From: Rhodococcus sovatensis
Lineage (GTDB): Bacteria > Actinomycetota > Actinomycetes > Mycobacteriales > Mycobacteriaceae
Direction: 5' to 3'
Assembly: GCF_037327425.1 (NCBI RefSeq)
Contig: NZ_CP147846.1
Location: 4,588,001-4,652,000 of the forward strand
DNA: 64,000 nucleotides
Shown: positions 35,417 to 43,889 of the stretch, one piece after another
How the letters are laid out: every line of letters starts with the position of its first letter
How positions within the stretch are numbered: position 1 is the stretch's first letter
Notes under the pieces: generated by a model
The model's database searches: none
Told to the model about the DNA's origin: nothing
What the model saw: only the letters and a program-made list of their open reading frames with translations
Translations under genes and position numbers: made by a program

Positions 35417-36916
35417 GTGAGCGACGACCAGCATGATCGCCGGAACCCCGGACAGGGTCCTCCGCCAGGCCGTCGAACATCCCCGCCCGCCGGCCGAGGC
35501 GACCAACCGCCCGCCGGCCGAGGCGACCAACCGCCCGCCGGCCGAGGCAACCAACCGCCCGCCGGCCGAGGCAACCAACCGCCCGCCGGCCGAGACAACC
35601 AGCACCCTCCCGGCTATCGCCCGCCCGCACCCGGTCAGCGACCACCCGGGCATCGCCCACCACCACCGGGATATCGGCCACCTCCGCTTCCTCCCGAGGG
35701 GACTGCGATCATCCGCCGCGACGGCCGTCCGACGCCTCCCGGCCAGCAGGCATGGTCACAAGCACCCGAACCTGGTGCCGTCGCGCGCGGGCCGAACCCA
35801 ACCCAGCAGTATCGACCGAACGAGCGCAACGAGTACGCGCCGACGCAGACTCCCCAGCCTTATACCGAGCGCTCGACTCCCGAAGCTCAGCCCCCTCGTC
35901 GACGGCCACCACCCCCGGAACGCGCGCTACGACGCCCGGCTCCCGCCAAACCGCCACGTCAACGCAAGAAGCGGCGTTGGGGCAGACGGTTCGGACTGAC
36001 GTTTCTGGCTCTGCTGTTGGTCTTCGGTGGTCTCGTCTATTACGTCGACAGCTCGCTGACACGGGTCGATGCGCTGAGTGATTACGACGGTCGAATCGCC
36101 GATACCCCCGGCACCAACTGGTTGCTCGTCGGCTCGGACTCGCGGACCGGTCTGACCCCGGAGGAGGAGGCAGCGCTGTCGACCGGGGGCGAGACCGGAC
36201 CCAGCCGGACCGACACGATCATCCTCATCCACATTCCCGAGGGTGGCGGCTCGACGACGATGGTGAGTCTGCCGCGCGACTCGTACGTGTCCATTCCTGG
36301 ATACGGCCAGGACAAGCTCAATGCAGCGTTCGCGTTCGAAGGCGCGCCGCTTCTCGTCCAAACCGTCGAGGGGGCAACCGGTATCCGAATCGACCACTAT
36401 GCCGAAATCGGATTCGGCGGATTCGCCGGCATCGTCGACGCGATCGGTGGCGTCGATGTCTGCCTCCAGAACGCAATTTCCGACCCCCTCGCGGGCATCG
36501 ATCTTCCTGCCGGGTGCCAGGAACTCGCAGGTTCCGATGCACTCGGGTTCGTCCGGTCCCGCGCGACAGCACTCGCCGATCTCGACCGCATGAACAACCA
36601 GCGTCAGTTCATGTCGGCGCTGTTGTCGAAAGCAACGAGCCCCTCGACGTTCCTGAACCCCCTGCGCCTGTGGCCACTGGTCAAGGACACCGCGAATTCG
36701 CTGAGTGTGGACGAGGGCGACCACATCTGGAATCTCGCGGCCCTCGCCTGGGCGATGCGAAGTGACCTCGTCACGACGACTGTTCCCGTGTCGGGATTCG
36801 AGAACACCGACGTCGGCAATGTTCTGCTGTGGGACTCCGATCGCGCCTTGCAGTTCTTCGGCGCGCTTGCCGAGGATCGGCAGATTCCCGAAGACCTTCG
36901 AACGTCGGGCCCCTGA
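35417..36916 (+). CDS. LytR-CpsA-Psr (LCP) family cell-wall ligase
   Basis: About 499 residues. The long cytoplasmic N-terminus (to about 190) is Pro/Arg-rich, with five near-identical 8-residue repeats (PPAGRGDQ/PPAGRGNQ) encoded by a 24-bp DNA repeat. One transmembrane helix follows (LTFLALLLVFGGLVYYV), then the extracytoplasmic LCP domain: LLVGSDSRTG, RTDTIILIHIP, TMVSLPRDSYVSIPGYGQDKLNAAF, GGVDVCL, FVRSR. LCP enzymes attach polymers such as arabinogalactan or teichoic-type glycans to peptidoglycan. The start is GTG 35417 or ATG 35402. Confidence 0.93.
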   Translation: MSDDQHDRRNPGQGPPPGRRTSPPAGRGDQPPAGRGDQPPAGRGNQPPAGRGNQPPAGRDNQHPPGYRPPAPGQRPPGHRPPPPGYRPPPLPPEGTAIIRRDGRPTPPGQQAWSQAPEPGAVARGPNPTQQYRPNERNEYAPTQTPQPYTERSTPEAQPPRRRPPPPERALRRPAPAKPPRQRKKRRWGRRFGLTFLALLLVFGGLVYYVDSSLTRVDALSDYDGRIADTPGTNWLLVGSDSRTGLTPEEEAALSTGGETGPSRTDTIILIHIPEGGGSTTMVSLPRDSYVSIPGYGQDKLNAAFAFEGAPLLVQTVEGATGIRIDHYAEIGFGGFAGIVDAIGGVDVCLQNAISDPLAGIDLPAGCQELAGSDALGFVRSRATALADLDRMNNQRQFMSALLSKATSPSTFLNPLRLWPLVKDTANSLSVDEGDHIWNLAALAWAMRSDLVTTTVPVSGFENTDVGNVLLWDSDRALQFFGALAEDRQIPEDLRTSGP

Positions 36917-36946
36917 TCGGCCGCCCCGAACGGTAACGTCAGCGCA

Positions 36947-37489
36947 ATGACCACGACCGAAATCCACTCTCGATTTCACGACCTCCTGCGTGCGCAGGTC
37001 GGTCACGAATTCACGGCGTCGCAGCAGTACATCGCGATCGCGGTGTGGTTCGACACGAACGATCTTCCCCAGCTGGCCCGACGCTTCTACGCGCAGGCGA
37101 ACGAAGAACGCAGCCACGCGATGATGATGATTCAGTATTTGATCGACAAGGACGTCAAGGTCGCCGTCCCCGGTGTCGGCGACGTCATCAGTGAGTTCGT
37201 GAAGATCGCTGAACCTGTCGAGCTGGCCCTCGCACAGGAAAAGATCGTCACCGAGCAGATCACGGATCTCGCGCGCACGGCACGGGAGGACGGCGACTAC
37301 ATCGGTGAGCAGTTCATCCAGTGGTTCCTGTCGGAGCAGGTCGAGGAAGTCGCAAGTATGCGCAGCTTGCTGAACATCGTGCACCGGGCCGGAGGACAAC
37401 TGTTCGACGTCGAGGAATACGTTGCGCGCGAAACCTCGGCCCGCGTGAACCGCACCACAAACCCGCCGAAAGAGGCAGGCGCATTGTGA
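36947..37489 (+). CDS. Ferritin (BfrB-like), paralogue 1
   Basis: A 180-residue ferritin of the actinobacterial BfrB type. The ferroxidase-centre residues are in the expected places: HEFTASQQYIAIAVWF, NEERSHAMMMI (E-x2-H) and VEEVASMRSLL. It has no heme-binding Met motif of bacterioferritin. It stores iron as a mineral in a 24-subunit shell. It follows the LCP gene and is 75 bp upstream of a second ferritin gene. Confidence 0.93.
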   Translation: MTTTEIHSRFHDLLRAQVGHEFTASQQYIAIAVWFDTNDLPQLARRFYAQANEERSHAMMMIQYLIDKDVKVAVPGVGDVISEFVKIAEPVELALAQEKIVTEQITDLARTAREDGDYIGEQFIQWFLSEQVEEVASMRSLLNIVHRAGGQLFDVEEYVARETSARVNRTTNPPKEAGAL

Positions 37490-37525
37490 CCAACTCGCTG
37501 GTCATAGTCAAGATTTAGGGCGGTC

Positions 37526-37542
37526 TTATTTAGGCAACCTAA
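37526..37542 (+). promoter_or_regulatory. Iron-box-like element before the second ferritin gene
   Basis: TTATTTAGGCAACCTAA contains the palindrome TTAGG-CAA-CCTAA. It resembles the right two thirds of the IdeR box but is one base shorter in the centre. IdeR activates ferritin genes in mycobacteria. The weak match leaves this uncertain. Confidence 0.45.
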
Positions 37543-37564
37543 ACCTCAATAAGGGTGAACTTGG

Positions 37565-38155
37565 ATGACAATGCCCTCTGACCAGCATAATCTCGCTTTC
37601 ATGAGCGCAGACATCAGCGAAACAACACACTCCAAGTTCCACGCACTTCTGCGGGATCAGATCCGCAACGAGTTCAACGCGTCGCACCAGTACATCGCGA
37701 CGGCCGTGTACTTCGACAACCACGACCTGCCGCAGCTGGCAAAGCACTTCTACGCGCAGGCGGTCGAAGAGCGCAACCACGCGATGATGATCGTCCAGTA
37801 CTTCCTGGACCGAGACATCACCGTCGAACTCACCGGCGTCGATGCCGCCAAGTCCGTCTTCACCGATGCGCGTGAGCCGATCGCCCTGGCCCTCGCACAG
37901 GAGGAGACCGTCACCGAGCAGATCATCGGCCTCGCGAGCACTGCCCGCGAAGAGGGTGACTACCTGGGTGAGCAGTTCATGCAGTGGTTCCTCAAGGAGC
38001 AGGTCGAGGAAGTTGCCAGCATGAAGACGCTGCTCAACATTGCCGACCGCGCGGGCCACAACCTGTTCGATCTCGAGGAGTTCGTCGCCCGTGAGTTCGG
38101 TGGCGCTGCCGGATCCGACGCAGGTGCACCCCGCGCTGCCGGCGGTTCGATCTAA
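37565..38155 (+). CDS. Ferritin (BfrB-like), paralogue 2
   Basis: A 196-residue paralogue of the preceding gene, with the same ferroxidase motifs (NEFNASHQYIATAVYF, VEERNHAMMIV) and a longer Ala/Gly-rich tail. The two copies share about two thirds of residues by eye and have equal spacing, so a tandem duplication is likely. ATG 37565 is used; the in-frame ATG 37601 gives a product of more usual N-terminal length. An iron-box-like sequence lies 22 bp upstream. Confidence 0.93.
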   Translation: MTMPSDQHNLAFMSADISETTHSKFHALLRDQIRNEFNASHQYIATAVYFDNHDLPQLAKHFYAQAVEERNHAMMIVQYFLDRDITVELTGVDAAKSVFTDAREPIALALAQEETVTEQIIGLASTAREEGDYLGEQFMQWFLKEQVEEVASMKTLLNIADRAGHNLFDLEEFVAREFGGAAGSDAGAPRAAGGSI

Positions 38156-38173
38156 GTAGGTTCGCTGCGCTCT

Positions 38174-38217
38174 AGTGGCACGGTTAAGTGCACCGCAATG
38201 CACTTAACCGTGCCACT
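38174..38217. terminator. Perfect 19-bp-stem hairpin between convergent genes (repeat family II, copy 2)
   Basis: AGTGGCACGGTTAAGTGCA (38174-38192) is the exact complement of 38199-38217, with the 6-base loop CCGCAA. It lies between the ferritin and DUF5926 stops, as a bidirectional terminator would. No T-tract follows. It is related to the hairpin at 8979-9044. Confidence 0.75.
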
Positions 38218-38258
38218 TGCGGCGGAGCCGCTGGGACATTTGCGGCGGAGCCGCTGGG
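38218..38258. repeat. Two direct GC-rich repeats beside the hairpin
   Basis: TGCGGCGGAGCCGCTGGG occurs at 38218 and 38241, a 23-bp period. Read on the other strand it resembles the 24-25-bp units next to the related hairpin at 8928-8994. Confidence 0.7.
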
Positions 38259-38262
38259 CCGA

Positions 38263-39168
38263 TCAGCGCAGAGTTACCTGGCGAGACCGCAGACCGTCAC
38301 GCGATCGCCGCTGCTCGGACGTCAGCGGGGCGTCGACGCTGAGAGCCTCGGCAAGCTTGTTGCCGAATTCGATTGTGGGCGAAACCCACTCGGTCGGGTG
38401 CATCTCGGAATCGAGATCGAACACCGGAACCAGCAGGCCGTGCGTCCGGAACGAACCGGCGTACCGCGAGCCCTCTCCCAGCGAGAGATCCCCCGCAGCA
38501 TGCAGACGAGCGAGAGCCAGCATCAGCTCGTCCTCGCTTTCCGGGCGAACCCACCGCAGGTGTGCCTTGTCGCCTGCATCGACCCACCAAGCAGCCGTCA
38601 ATCCCTCGCCCTCCAACCGAGCCGATGGCATGATCGCCTGATTGGCACGCTCCACCGTCGCCGCGACATCTGCTGCAGGCTCGGAGTTCTCGGGGAGCCA
38701 CCAGTTGAAATCCTGATGCACGGTGATATCCAGCTCGACCGTCGGATCGAGAACTTCCTTCAGCGCCGGCGTGTTTCCGTCGGGGCCTGCCGATTCGAGT
38801 GACTCACCCGGCTGCGCGATCGACGCCCAGGTGAGCGCACTGGAGAGATCGGCTGCGACGTTCGGGGAGTGCACCTGCACCTGCAAGCCCGCGAATCCCC
38901 GCACATCGCCGCTTTCCTCGCGCACCAACGCCGCTACAGCGCCGGGCAGCACCGTGGCAATCGTCATCGAACGGCCGTCGATGACGACGGGTGCCGTGGC
39001 GGACGGTACGAATTCACGCATCGCGACGAGATCGCATTCGGCTTGCACGCCCTGGAACGGACGGACCGGCGCGGCCTGAAGGCTTTCGCGCTCGGCCTCA
39101 CGCTGTGCGAGCTTCGCTGCTCGGTTGCTGTCCTGCTTCGGACCACTGTTTCTTTTGCTCTTACCCAC
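38263..39168 (-). CDS. DUF5926 family protein
   Basis: A 301-residue soluble protein. It begins with a basic Lys/Arg/Gln-rich stretch (MGKSKRNSGPKQ, then Ala/Glu-rich helix to about 30), followed by PVRPFQGVQAECDLVAMREFVPSATAP, the hallmark start of this actinobacterial family. No catalytic motif is visible. It is convergent with the ferritin pair and lies 48 bp downstream of glpQ on the same strand. Function unknown. Confidence 0.83.
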   Translation of the reverse strand: MGKSKRNSGPKQDSNRAAKLAQREAERESLQAAPVRPFQGVQAECDLVAMREFVPSATAPVVIDGRSMTIATVLPGAVAALVREESGDVRGFAGLQVQVHSPNVAADLSSALTWASIAQPGESLESAGPDGNTPALKEVLDPTVELDITVHQDFNWWLPENSEPAADVAATVERANQAIMPSARLEGEGLTAAWWVDAGDKAHLRWVRPESEDELMLALARLHAAGDLSLGEGSRYAGSFRTHGLLVPVFDLDSEMHPTEWVSPTIEFGNKLAEALSVDAPLTSEQRRSRDGLRSRQVTLR

Positions 39169-39216
39169 GTCCGAAACCTACACGCTGAGCATCAGGCTGG
39201 GTCACTCCGCGGGCTA

Positions 39217-39978
39217 CTACTCGAGCCACGCCTTGGTCCGGCCGGGGTTGTTCGTCGCTATCCACCCGACGCCGAGTTCGCGGCACAGCTCGACGTCGGC
39301 CTTCTCGTCCACCGTCCAGCAGTACGTCGCGCGTCCCGACGCGGCAGCCCGATCGACTATCGACGGATGCTCGCGCAGGCTCTTGATCGACGGGCCGACT
39401 GCCGTGGCGCCGACCGTCGTCGCAGCTCCACCTCCGAGGTAGTGCGAGGTGTCGCCGAGAAGAACGGTGGGTAGCATCGGCGCCGACCGACGCACTCTCC
39501 ACACCGCAGTCGGCGCGAAGGACATGATCACCGCTCGCGAGTGATCGGCGGATGCAGGCTGCGCGATACCGAAGCGGTGAAGCTCGGCCAGCACCTTGCT
39601 TTCGATGAGCGATCCGTAGCGCACCGGGTGCTTCGTCTCGATGAACAGTTTGGTTGGCTTGGAATTCCAGTCGAGCACGAGTGAAATCAGATCAGCGAGG
39701 GTCAACAGGTCGGCAGGTTCGGCACCGTCGCCGTAGTCGAAGCCTTTCAGTGTCTCGTAGTCGAGCTCACTGACGATGCCGGTGCCGGTCGAGGTTCGGT
39801 CGACTCGTCGATCGTGCACGCACACGATGTGGCCGTCGCGGGTGAGCCGGACGTCGCATTCGAGACCGTCGGCCCCCTCACGCAGCGCGAGGTCGTATGC
39901 CGCGAGGGTGTGCTCCTTCTTCTCTTCCGACGCCCCTCGATGTGCGACAACGAAAGGACCTCGCCTATCCCCACTCAT
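39217..39978 (-). CDS. glpQ1: Glycerophosphodiester phosphodiesterase
   Basis: A 253-residue enzyme splitting glycerophosphodiesters to glycerol-3-phosphate and an alcohol. The GDPD active-site elements are present: VVAHRGASEEKKEHTLAAY (first His), GLECDVRLTRDGHIVCVHDRRVDRTS (Glu-x-Asp and second His). No signal peptide, so it should act in the cytoplasm. The start overlaps the DUF4328 stop (ATGA). The gene order glpQ1-DUF4328 matches Rv3842c-Rv3843c. Confidence 0.94.
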   Translation of the reverse strand: MSGDRRGPFVVAHRGASEEKKEHTLAAYDLALREGADGLECDVRLTRDGHIVCVHDRRVDRTSTGTGIVSELDYETLKGFDYGDGAEPADLLTLADLISLVLDWNSKPTKLFIETKHPVRYGSLIESKVLAELHRFGIAQPASADHSRAVIMSFAPTAVWRVRRSAPMLPTVLLGDTSHYLGGGAATTVGATAVGPSIKSLREHPSIVDRAAASGRATYCWTVDEKADVELCRELGVGWIATNNPGRTKAWLE

Positions 39979-41009
39979 GACACGGCCGCCTTCTCTGGCT
40001 GCTCCGCCGCACGTGAAGCCTCTGTTGCTACCTCTTTTGTTTCACGTGGAACCGCCGAGACATCGGAAACCGCAGTAGCACCGGGAACAGCAACGACCCA
40101 TCTTGTCGGCGCGGCGCGCGCACCACCGCGCCACCGGAGACCATCGACGCTTCGCACCAGAACAAGCGTCAGAATGGCAACTACGGCGGCAGCGAGCGCA
40201 ACGAACGCCGAGAACAAAACACCATTGGCCTGCGCTTGCAACGAATCCCGGAAACGCCACAGCGTCGCGGCGAGCACCAGGACCCAGTTGACGACCCACG
40301 CGGCCCACCAGATACGCACCAGGACGCGCAACCTGCCCTGGTCTGCGCGACCCCGTACGTCGACCAACTCGGTGAGGAACACGCCGGGCATGGCGAGGGA
40401 GAGCACCGGAACGAGACTTCCGACGAAGATTCCTCGGGCCCTGCGTGGATCACGCACTCCTGCGCGGTCGAATATCGACCGACGCCTGTCCACGAGCCAG
40501 CACACCGACGCAACAGCCGCCGCGATGCCGATACACACGGAAGCGACCTCGGCGAACAGCACCACTGCGTCGGACAGGACAAGCGTCGTCTGGCTTACCA
40601 ACCGAGTCCGGTTGTACAGCAGGATTCCGTATCGAAAGAGCTCGGCGAACGCCGCCAGCACGAGCAGTGCGACGACGAGCACCAGCAGGCCCGAGGCCGC
40701 TCCCGCCCAGCGCTGCAGTCGTGGCTCACGCTCGATGTGAGTGGTGATCGGCCGATCGATCAGTCCCCATCGCGGCATCTCGTCGTACTTCGGGGTTCGG
40801 GAGATCCGCGGCTGCTGTGGCCGACGAGGGCGTGGGGACTTGCTTCGCGGGCGGCGAGCGACCCACTTGAAGTTTCGCTGTCCCGCCGCAGGAGCCTGTA
40901 CGGAGACGGGCGACAGCAGTATGCCGTGACACCGACTGCACCACACCGCCGGACGAGTCCCGACGGGCCACCGGGTCGCACAGCGCGCACAGACCTGAAA
41001 TGCGGACAC
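39975..41009 (-). CDS. DUF4328 membrane protein with N-terminal zinc ribbon
   Basis: A 344-residue protein. The N-terminus carries two CxxC knuckles (VCARCATRW, WCSRCHG) that look like a small zinc ribbon. A basic Arg/Pro linker follows, then about six transmembrane helices (from about 110 to 300) with the DUF4328-type loop FVGSLVPVLSLAMPGVFLTELVD. GTG start; its first G is the last base of the upstream rhodanese stop. Function unknown. It is translationally coupled on both sides. Confidence 0.85.
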   Translation of the reverse strand: MSAFQVCARCATRWPVGTRPAVWCSRCHGILLSPVSVQAPAAGQRNFKWVARRPRSKSPRPRRPQQPRISRTPKYDEMPRWGLIDRPITTHIEREPRLQRWAGAASGLLVLVVALLVLAAFAELFRYGILLYNRTRLVSQTTLVLSDAVVLFAEVASVCIGIAAAVASVCWLVDRRRSIFDRAGVRDPRRARGIFVGSLVPVLSLAMPGVFLTELVDVRGRADQGRLRVLVRIWWAAWVVNWVLVLAATLWRFRDSLQAQANGVLFSAFVALAAAVVAILTLVLVRSVDGLRWRGGARAAPTRWVVAVPGATAVSDVSAVPRETKEVATEASRAAEQPEKAAVS

Positions 41010-41353
41010 TAGAAGATCCTCGCCTCCGCACCGTCGTCACGCACGATCGGACGCCCGGCTGCGTCCCAAGCGACCATGCCGCCGTCGACGTTGGTCGCCT
41101 CGTAACCGATCCGTGCCAGATACTCCACAACACGAAGCGAGCGTGCGCCTGAACGGCAGACGACGAACAGCTCTGCATCCGGTTCCACCTCACCGATACG
41201 GGAGGGAATCTCGGCCATCGGAATGTGGACGGCACCCGCAGCATGGCCGTGCTGCCATTCCTCGTCCTCGCGAACGTCGAGCAGAATCACCGACTCACTC
41301 AACTCGGCAGGGAGCTCGGCGGCGGGCACGGAGGACAGATCCGAAGCAGACAC
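41009..41353 (-). CDS. Rhodanese-domain sulfurtransferase
   Basis: A 114-residue single-domain rhodanese (GTG start). The fold landmarks are ILLDVREDEEWQHGHAAGAVHIP and the active-site loop VVCRSGARS, where Cys would carry the persulfide. The start at 41353 fits the family. A longer frame to 41422 would run into the DnaA-box cluster from a TTG. It is the first gene of the operon with DUF4328 and glpQ. Sulfur acceptor unknown. Confidence 0.88.
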   Translation of the reverse strand: MSASDLSSVPAAELPAELSESVILLDVREDEEWQHGHAAGAVHIPMAEIPSRIGEVEPDAELFVVCRSGARSLRVVEYLARIGYEATNVDGGMVAWDAAGRPIVRDDGAEARIF

Positions 41354-41428
41354 ATGCTCGATCTTGTCACGCGATCGACTGGTGCTGCCACCCACGGATC
41401 GGCCGAACCGGTCGTCGAACAACAGAGG

Positions 41429-41489
41429 TTATCCACATTATCCACAGACCGATCCACAGAAACGGGACAAATGCAGGTTTTTATCCACA
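41429..41489 (+). promoter_or_regulatory. Cluster of DnaA boxes
   Basis: Three perfect TTATCCACA 9-mers lie at 41429, 41438 (directly abutting the first) and 41481, plus a two-mismatch box CGATCCACA at 41450, all in the same direction. They fill the divergent gap between the rhodanese and LLM genes. No dnaA, dnaN or gyrase gene is nearby, so this is not the usual oriC. Confidence 0.8.
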
Positions 41490-41526
41490 GGCCAGACCGC
41501 GTCCGACGGGCTCCTAGACTCGGAAT

Positions 41527-42462
41527 ATGCCCGCTATCGAACTACGCGTGTTCACCGAACCTCAGCAAGGTGCCACCTACGACGACCTTCTCCGCGTCGC
41601 GCAGGCGGCAGAAACGCTCGGCTACGGAGCGTTCTTCCGTTCCGATCACTACCTCGCCATGAACTCCGAGGGTCTCCCCGGTCCGACCGACGCCTGGATC
41701 ACTCTGGCCGGCATCGCGCGGGAAACGTCCACCATCCGACTCGGCACCCTGGTCACCTCCGCGACGTTCCGCTACCCAGGTCCGCTCGCGATCAGCGTCG
41801 CCCAGGTCGACGCCATGAGCGGTGGTCGGGTCGATCTCGGGCTCGGCGCCGGGTGGTTCGAGGACGAACACAAGGCCTACGGCATCCCGTTCCCTGCCCT
41901 CGGTGAACGCTTCGACAAGCTGGAAGAGTCCCTAGCAGTCATCACTGGACTGTGGGAAACACCCGTGGGTCAGACCTTCTCTCACGACGGCAAGCACTTC
42001 CCCATCACCGATTCACCTGCCCTTCCCAAGCCGGTGCAATCTCCGCGCCCACCGATTCTGATCGGCGGCGGCGGCAAGAAGCGCACCCCGGCTCTGGCCG
42101 CCAAGTACGCCGACGAATTCAACATCCCCTTCGCATCACTCGACGCCACCGCGACGCAATTCGAGCGTGTACGTGCCGCGGCGACGGTAGCTGGGCGCGA
42201 CCCTGAGTCGCTCGTCTACTCGGCCGCGCTCGTGCTGTGCTGCGGCAAGTCCGAGGATGAGATCGCACGACGCGCCGCGGTCATCGGACGACAGGTTTCG
42301 GAGTTGCGCGAAAACGGAGCCGCAGGCTCTCCCGCCGAATTGGTCGACAAGATCGGCCGCTTCGGCGAGCTGGGTGCATCGCGCGTCTACCTGCAGATGT
42401 TGGACCTGAGTGATCTGGATCATCTCGAGCTGGTGGCGTCGGAGGTCGTGCCACAGCTGTGA
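41527..42462 (+). CDS. LLM-class F420-dependent oxidoreductase
   Basis: A 311-residue luciferase-like TIM-barrel enzyme. Typical parts are YGAFFRSDHYLAM, IRLGTLVTSATFRYPGPLAISVAQVDAMSGGRVDLGLGAGWFEDEHKAYG and PPILIGGGGKKRTPALAAKYAD. In this subgroup the cofactor is usually F420 rather than FMN, which fits an actinobacterium. Substrate unknown. It stands alone on the plus strand, behind the DnaA-box region and before a short palindrome. Confidence 0.88.
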   Translation: MPAIELRVFTEPQQGATYDDLLRVAQAAETLGYGAFFRSDHYLAMNSEGLPGPTDAWITLAGIARETSTIRLGTLVTSATFRYPGPLAISVAQVDAMSGGRVDLGLGAGWFEDEHKAYGIPFPALGERFDKLEESLAVITGLWETPVGQTFSHDGKHFPITDSPALPKPVQSPRPPILIGGGGKKRTPALAAKYADEFNIPFASLDATATQFERVRAAATVAGRDPESLVYSAALVLCCGKSEDEIARRAAVIGRQVSELRENGAAGSPAELVDKIGRFGELGASRVYLQMLDLSDLDHLELVASEVVPQL

Positions 42463-42495
42463 CTGCACCTCGTCGGCTGCGGAACGACCGAGGAG

Positions 42496-42526
42496 GCATC
42501 TTATTGACACTGTGCCAATAAGATGC
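42496..42526. terminator. 11-bp inverted repeat between LLM and mce genes
   Basis: GCATCTTATTG and CAATAAGATGC are exact complements around a 9-base loop (ACACTGTGC), 34 bp after the LLM stop. It is AT-rich for this genome, so it may be an operator for the mce gene rather than a terminator. Confidence 0.5.
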
Positions 42527-42632
42527 AAGTGTGATGGCACTCACTTCGGACACACGTCCGAATGCCCTCCCGCGCAAAGGCCCCCATGTATCCGATCCAC
42601 GGGCTTCATCGGTCATCTCCCGAAGGTGACCT

Positions 42633-43880
42633 GTGAACGGTCGACAAGTGAAGTTCCAACTCGTCGCGCTCGCGCTGGTGGCAACTGTGGGCGTGACCTT
42701 CGTTGGAGCGAAATACGTGCGCCTGGACAATCTGCTCGGGTTCGGCCAGTACCGAGTCAGTGCGCACTTCGCGGACTCGGGCGGCATCTTTTCCAACGCC
42801 GAAGTCACCTACCGCGGTGTCCCGGTGGGGACGGTCGGCGCGCTGTCGCTGACATCCGACGGCGTCGCCGTCGAACTGCTACTGGACAACGGCGGGCCGA
42901 ACATCGAAGCGTCGACGAAGGCCGTCGTCGCGAGTCGCTCGGCGATCGGCGAGCAGTACGTGGACCTACGACCGACTACCGACTCCGGCCCCTACCTCGA
43001 GGACGGTTCGGAGATCGCTGCAGCTGATACCGAAATCCCGGTTCCGGTAGAGGACCTCCTGGCCAGCACCGATCAGCTGGTCAGCTCCGTCCCGATCGCA
43101 GGTCTCGAGACGGTAGTGAGCGAGTTGGGTACCGCGTTCGACGGTCGAGGTACCGACCTGAACGTGCTCCTCGATTCGCTCGGAACACTGTCGGAGTCGG
43201 CCGATGCCGCCCTGCCACAGACTCTCGCCTTGATCCAGGACAGTCGGACAGTGCTGGATACTCAGTCGGAGCAGTCCTCCGCGATTCGCCAGTTCAGCGC
43301 CGATCTGGACCTCGTGACTGCGCAATTGAGAAGCAACGACCCCGATATACGACGCCTGATCGGCACCGCCACGGCCGCAAGCGACCAGATCGGATCGCTC
43401 ATCGCCGAGGGAGGGCCGTCACTGACGTCGGTTCTCACGAACATCGAGTCGGTCACCGAGCAGATGGCGCCGAGCTCGTTCGCGCTTGTGCCGCTTCTGG
43501 CTTTTCTACCGACTCTTGCGGCGGGCGGCAGCACGGTCGTTCCCGGGGACGGCACCGCACATCTCAGCCTTGTGCTCGAAACGAACAATCCGCCCTCATG
43601 CACCATCGGATACGAACGTTCGCAGGAAATTCTGCGCGAAGAGAAGACGCAGGATCCGAACTTCGACCCGACCGAGAGCAATTATCCTCTCAATCTGGAT
43701 GCCAACTGCACGACGCCGCACGGCCGCGTCACCGGCGTCCGTTCCGCGAGTCGAATCGTCTTCGTCGACCCCGAAACACCGCAACCGTGGGACGACAAGC
43801 CGAAGCTGGACCCGGAGAAGCTCAACCTGAATCCGATTGCCTCGCAGCTCGCCCCGCTGATCGGGGTCACCCCCAAGTAG
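42633..43880 (+). CDS. Lone Mce/MlaD-domain protein
   Basis: A 415-residue protein. One N-terminal transmembrane helix (LVALALVATVGVTFVGA), then the MlaD/MCE domain (residues about 37-120; FADSGGIFSNAEVTYRGVPVGTVGAL), then a helical region and a C-terminal domain rich in Asp/Pro with two cysteines (SCTIG, NCTTP). Mce proteins form tunnels for lipids across the actinobacterial envelope, normally as six subunits A-F with YrbE permeases. Here there is one Mce gene only and no YrbE neighbour. GTG start. Confidence 0.87.
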   Translation: MNGRQVKFQLVALALVATVGVTFVGAKYVRLDNLLGFGQYRVSAHFADSGGIFSNAEVTYRGVPVGTVGALSLTSDGVAVELLLDNGGPNIEASTKAVVASRSAIGEQYVDLRPTTDSGPYLEDGSEIAAADTEIPVPVEDLLASTDQLVSSVPIAGLETVVSELGTAFDGRGTDLNVLLDSLGTLSESADAALPQTLALIQDSRTVLDTQSEQSSAIRQFSADLDLVTAQLRSNDPDIRRLIGTATAASDQIGSLIAEGGPSLTSVLTNIESVTEQMAPSSFALVPLLAFLPTLAAGGSTVVPGDGTAHLSLVLETNNPPSCTIGYERSQEILREEKTQDPNFDPTESNYPLNLDANCTTPHGRVTGVRSASRIVFVDPETPQPWDDKPKLDPEKLNLNPIASQLAPLIGVTPK

Positions 43881-43889
43881 CTAGGCGTC

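Noticed and set aside
41429..41489. Chromosomal origin oriC
   Set aside because: No dnaA, dnaN, recF or gyrase gene is adjacent and the box cluster is small; the expected actinobacterial oriC lies between dnaA and dnaN.
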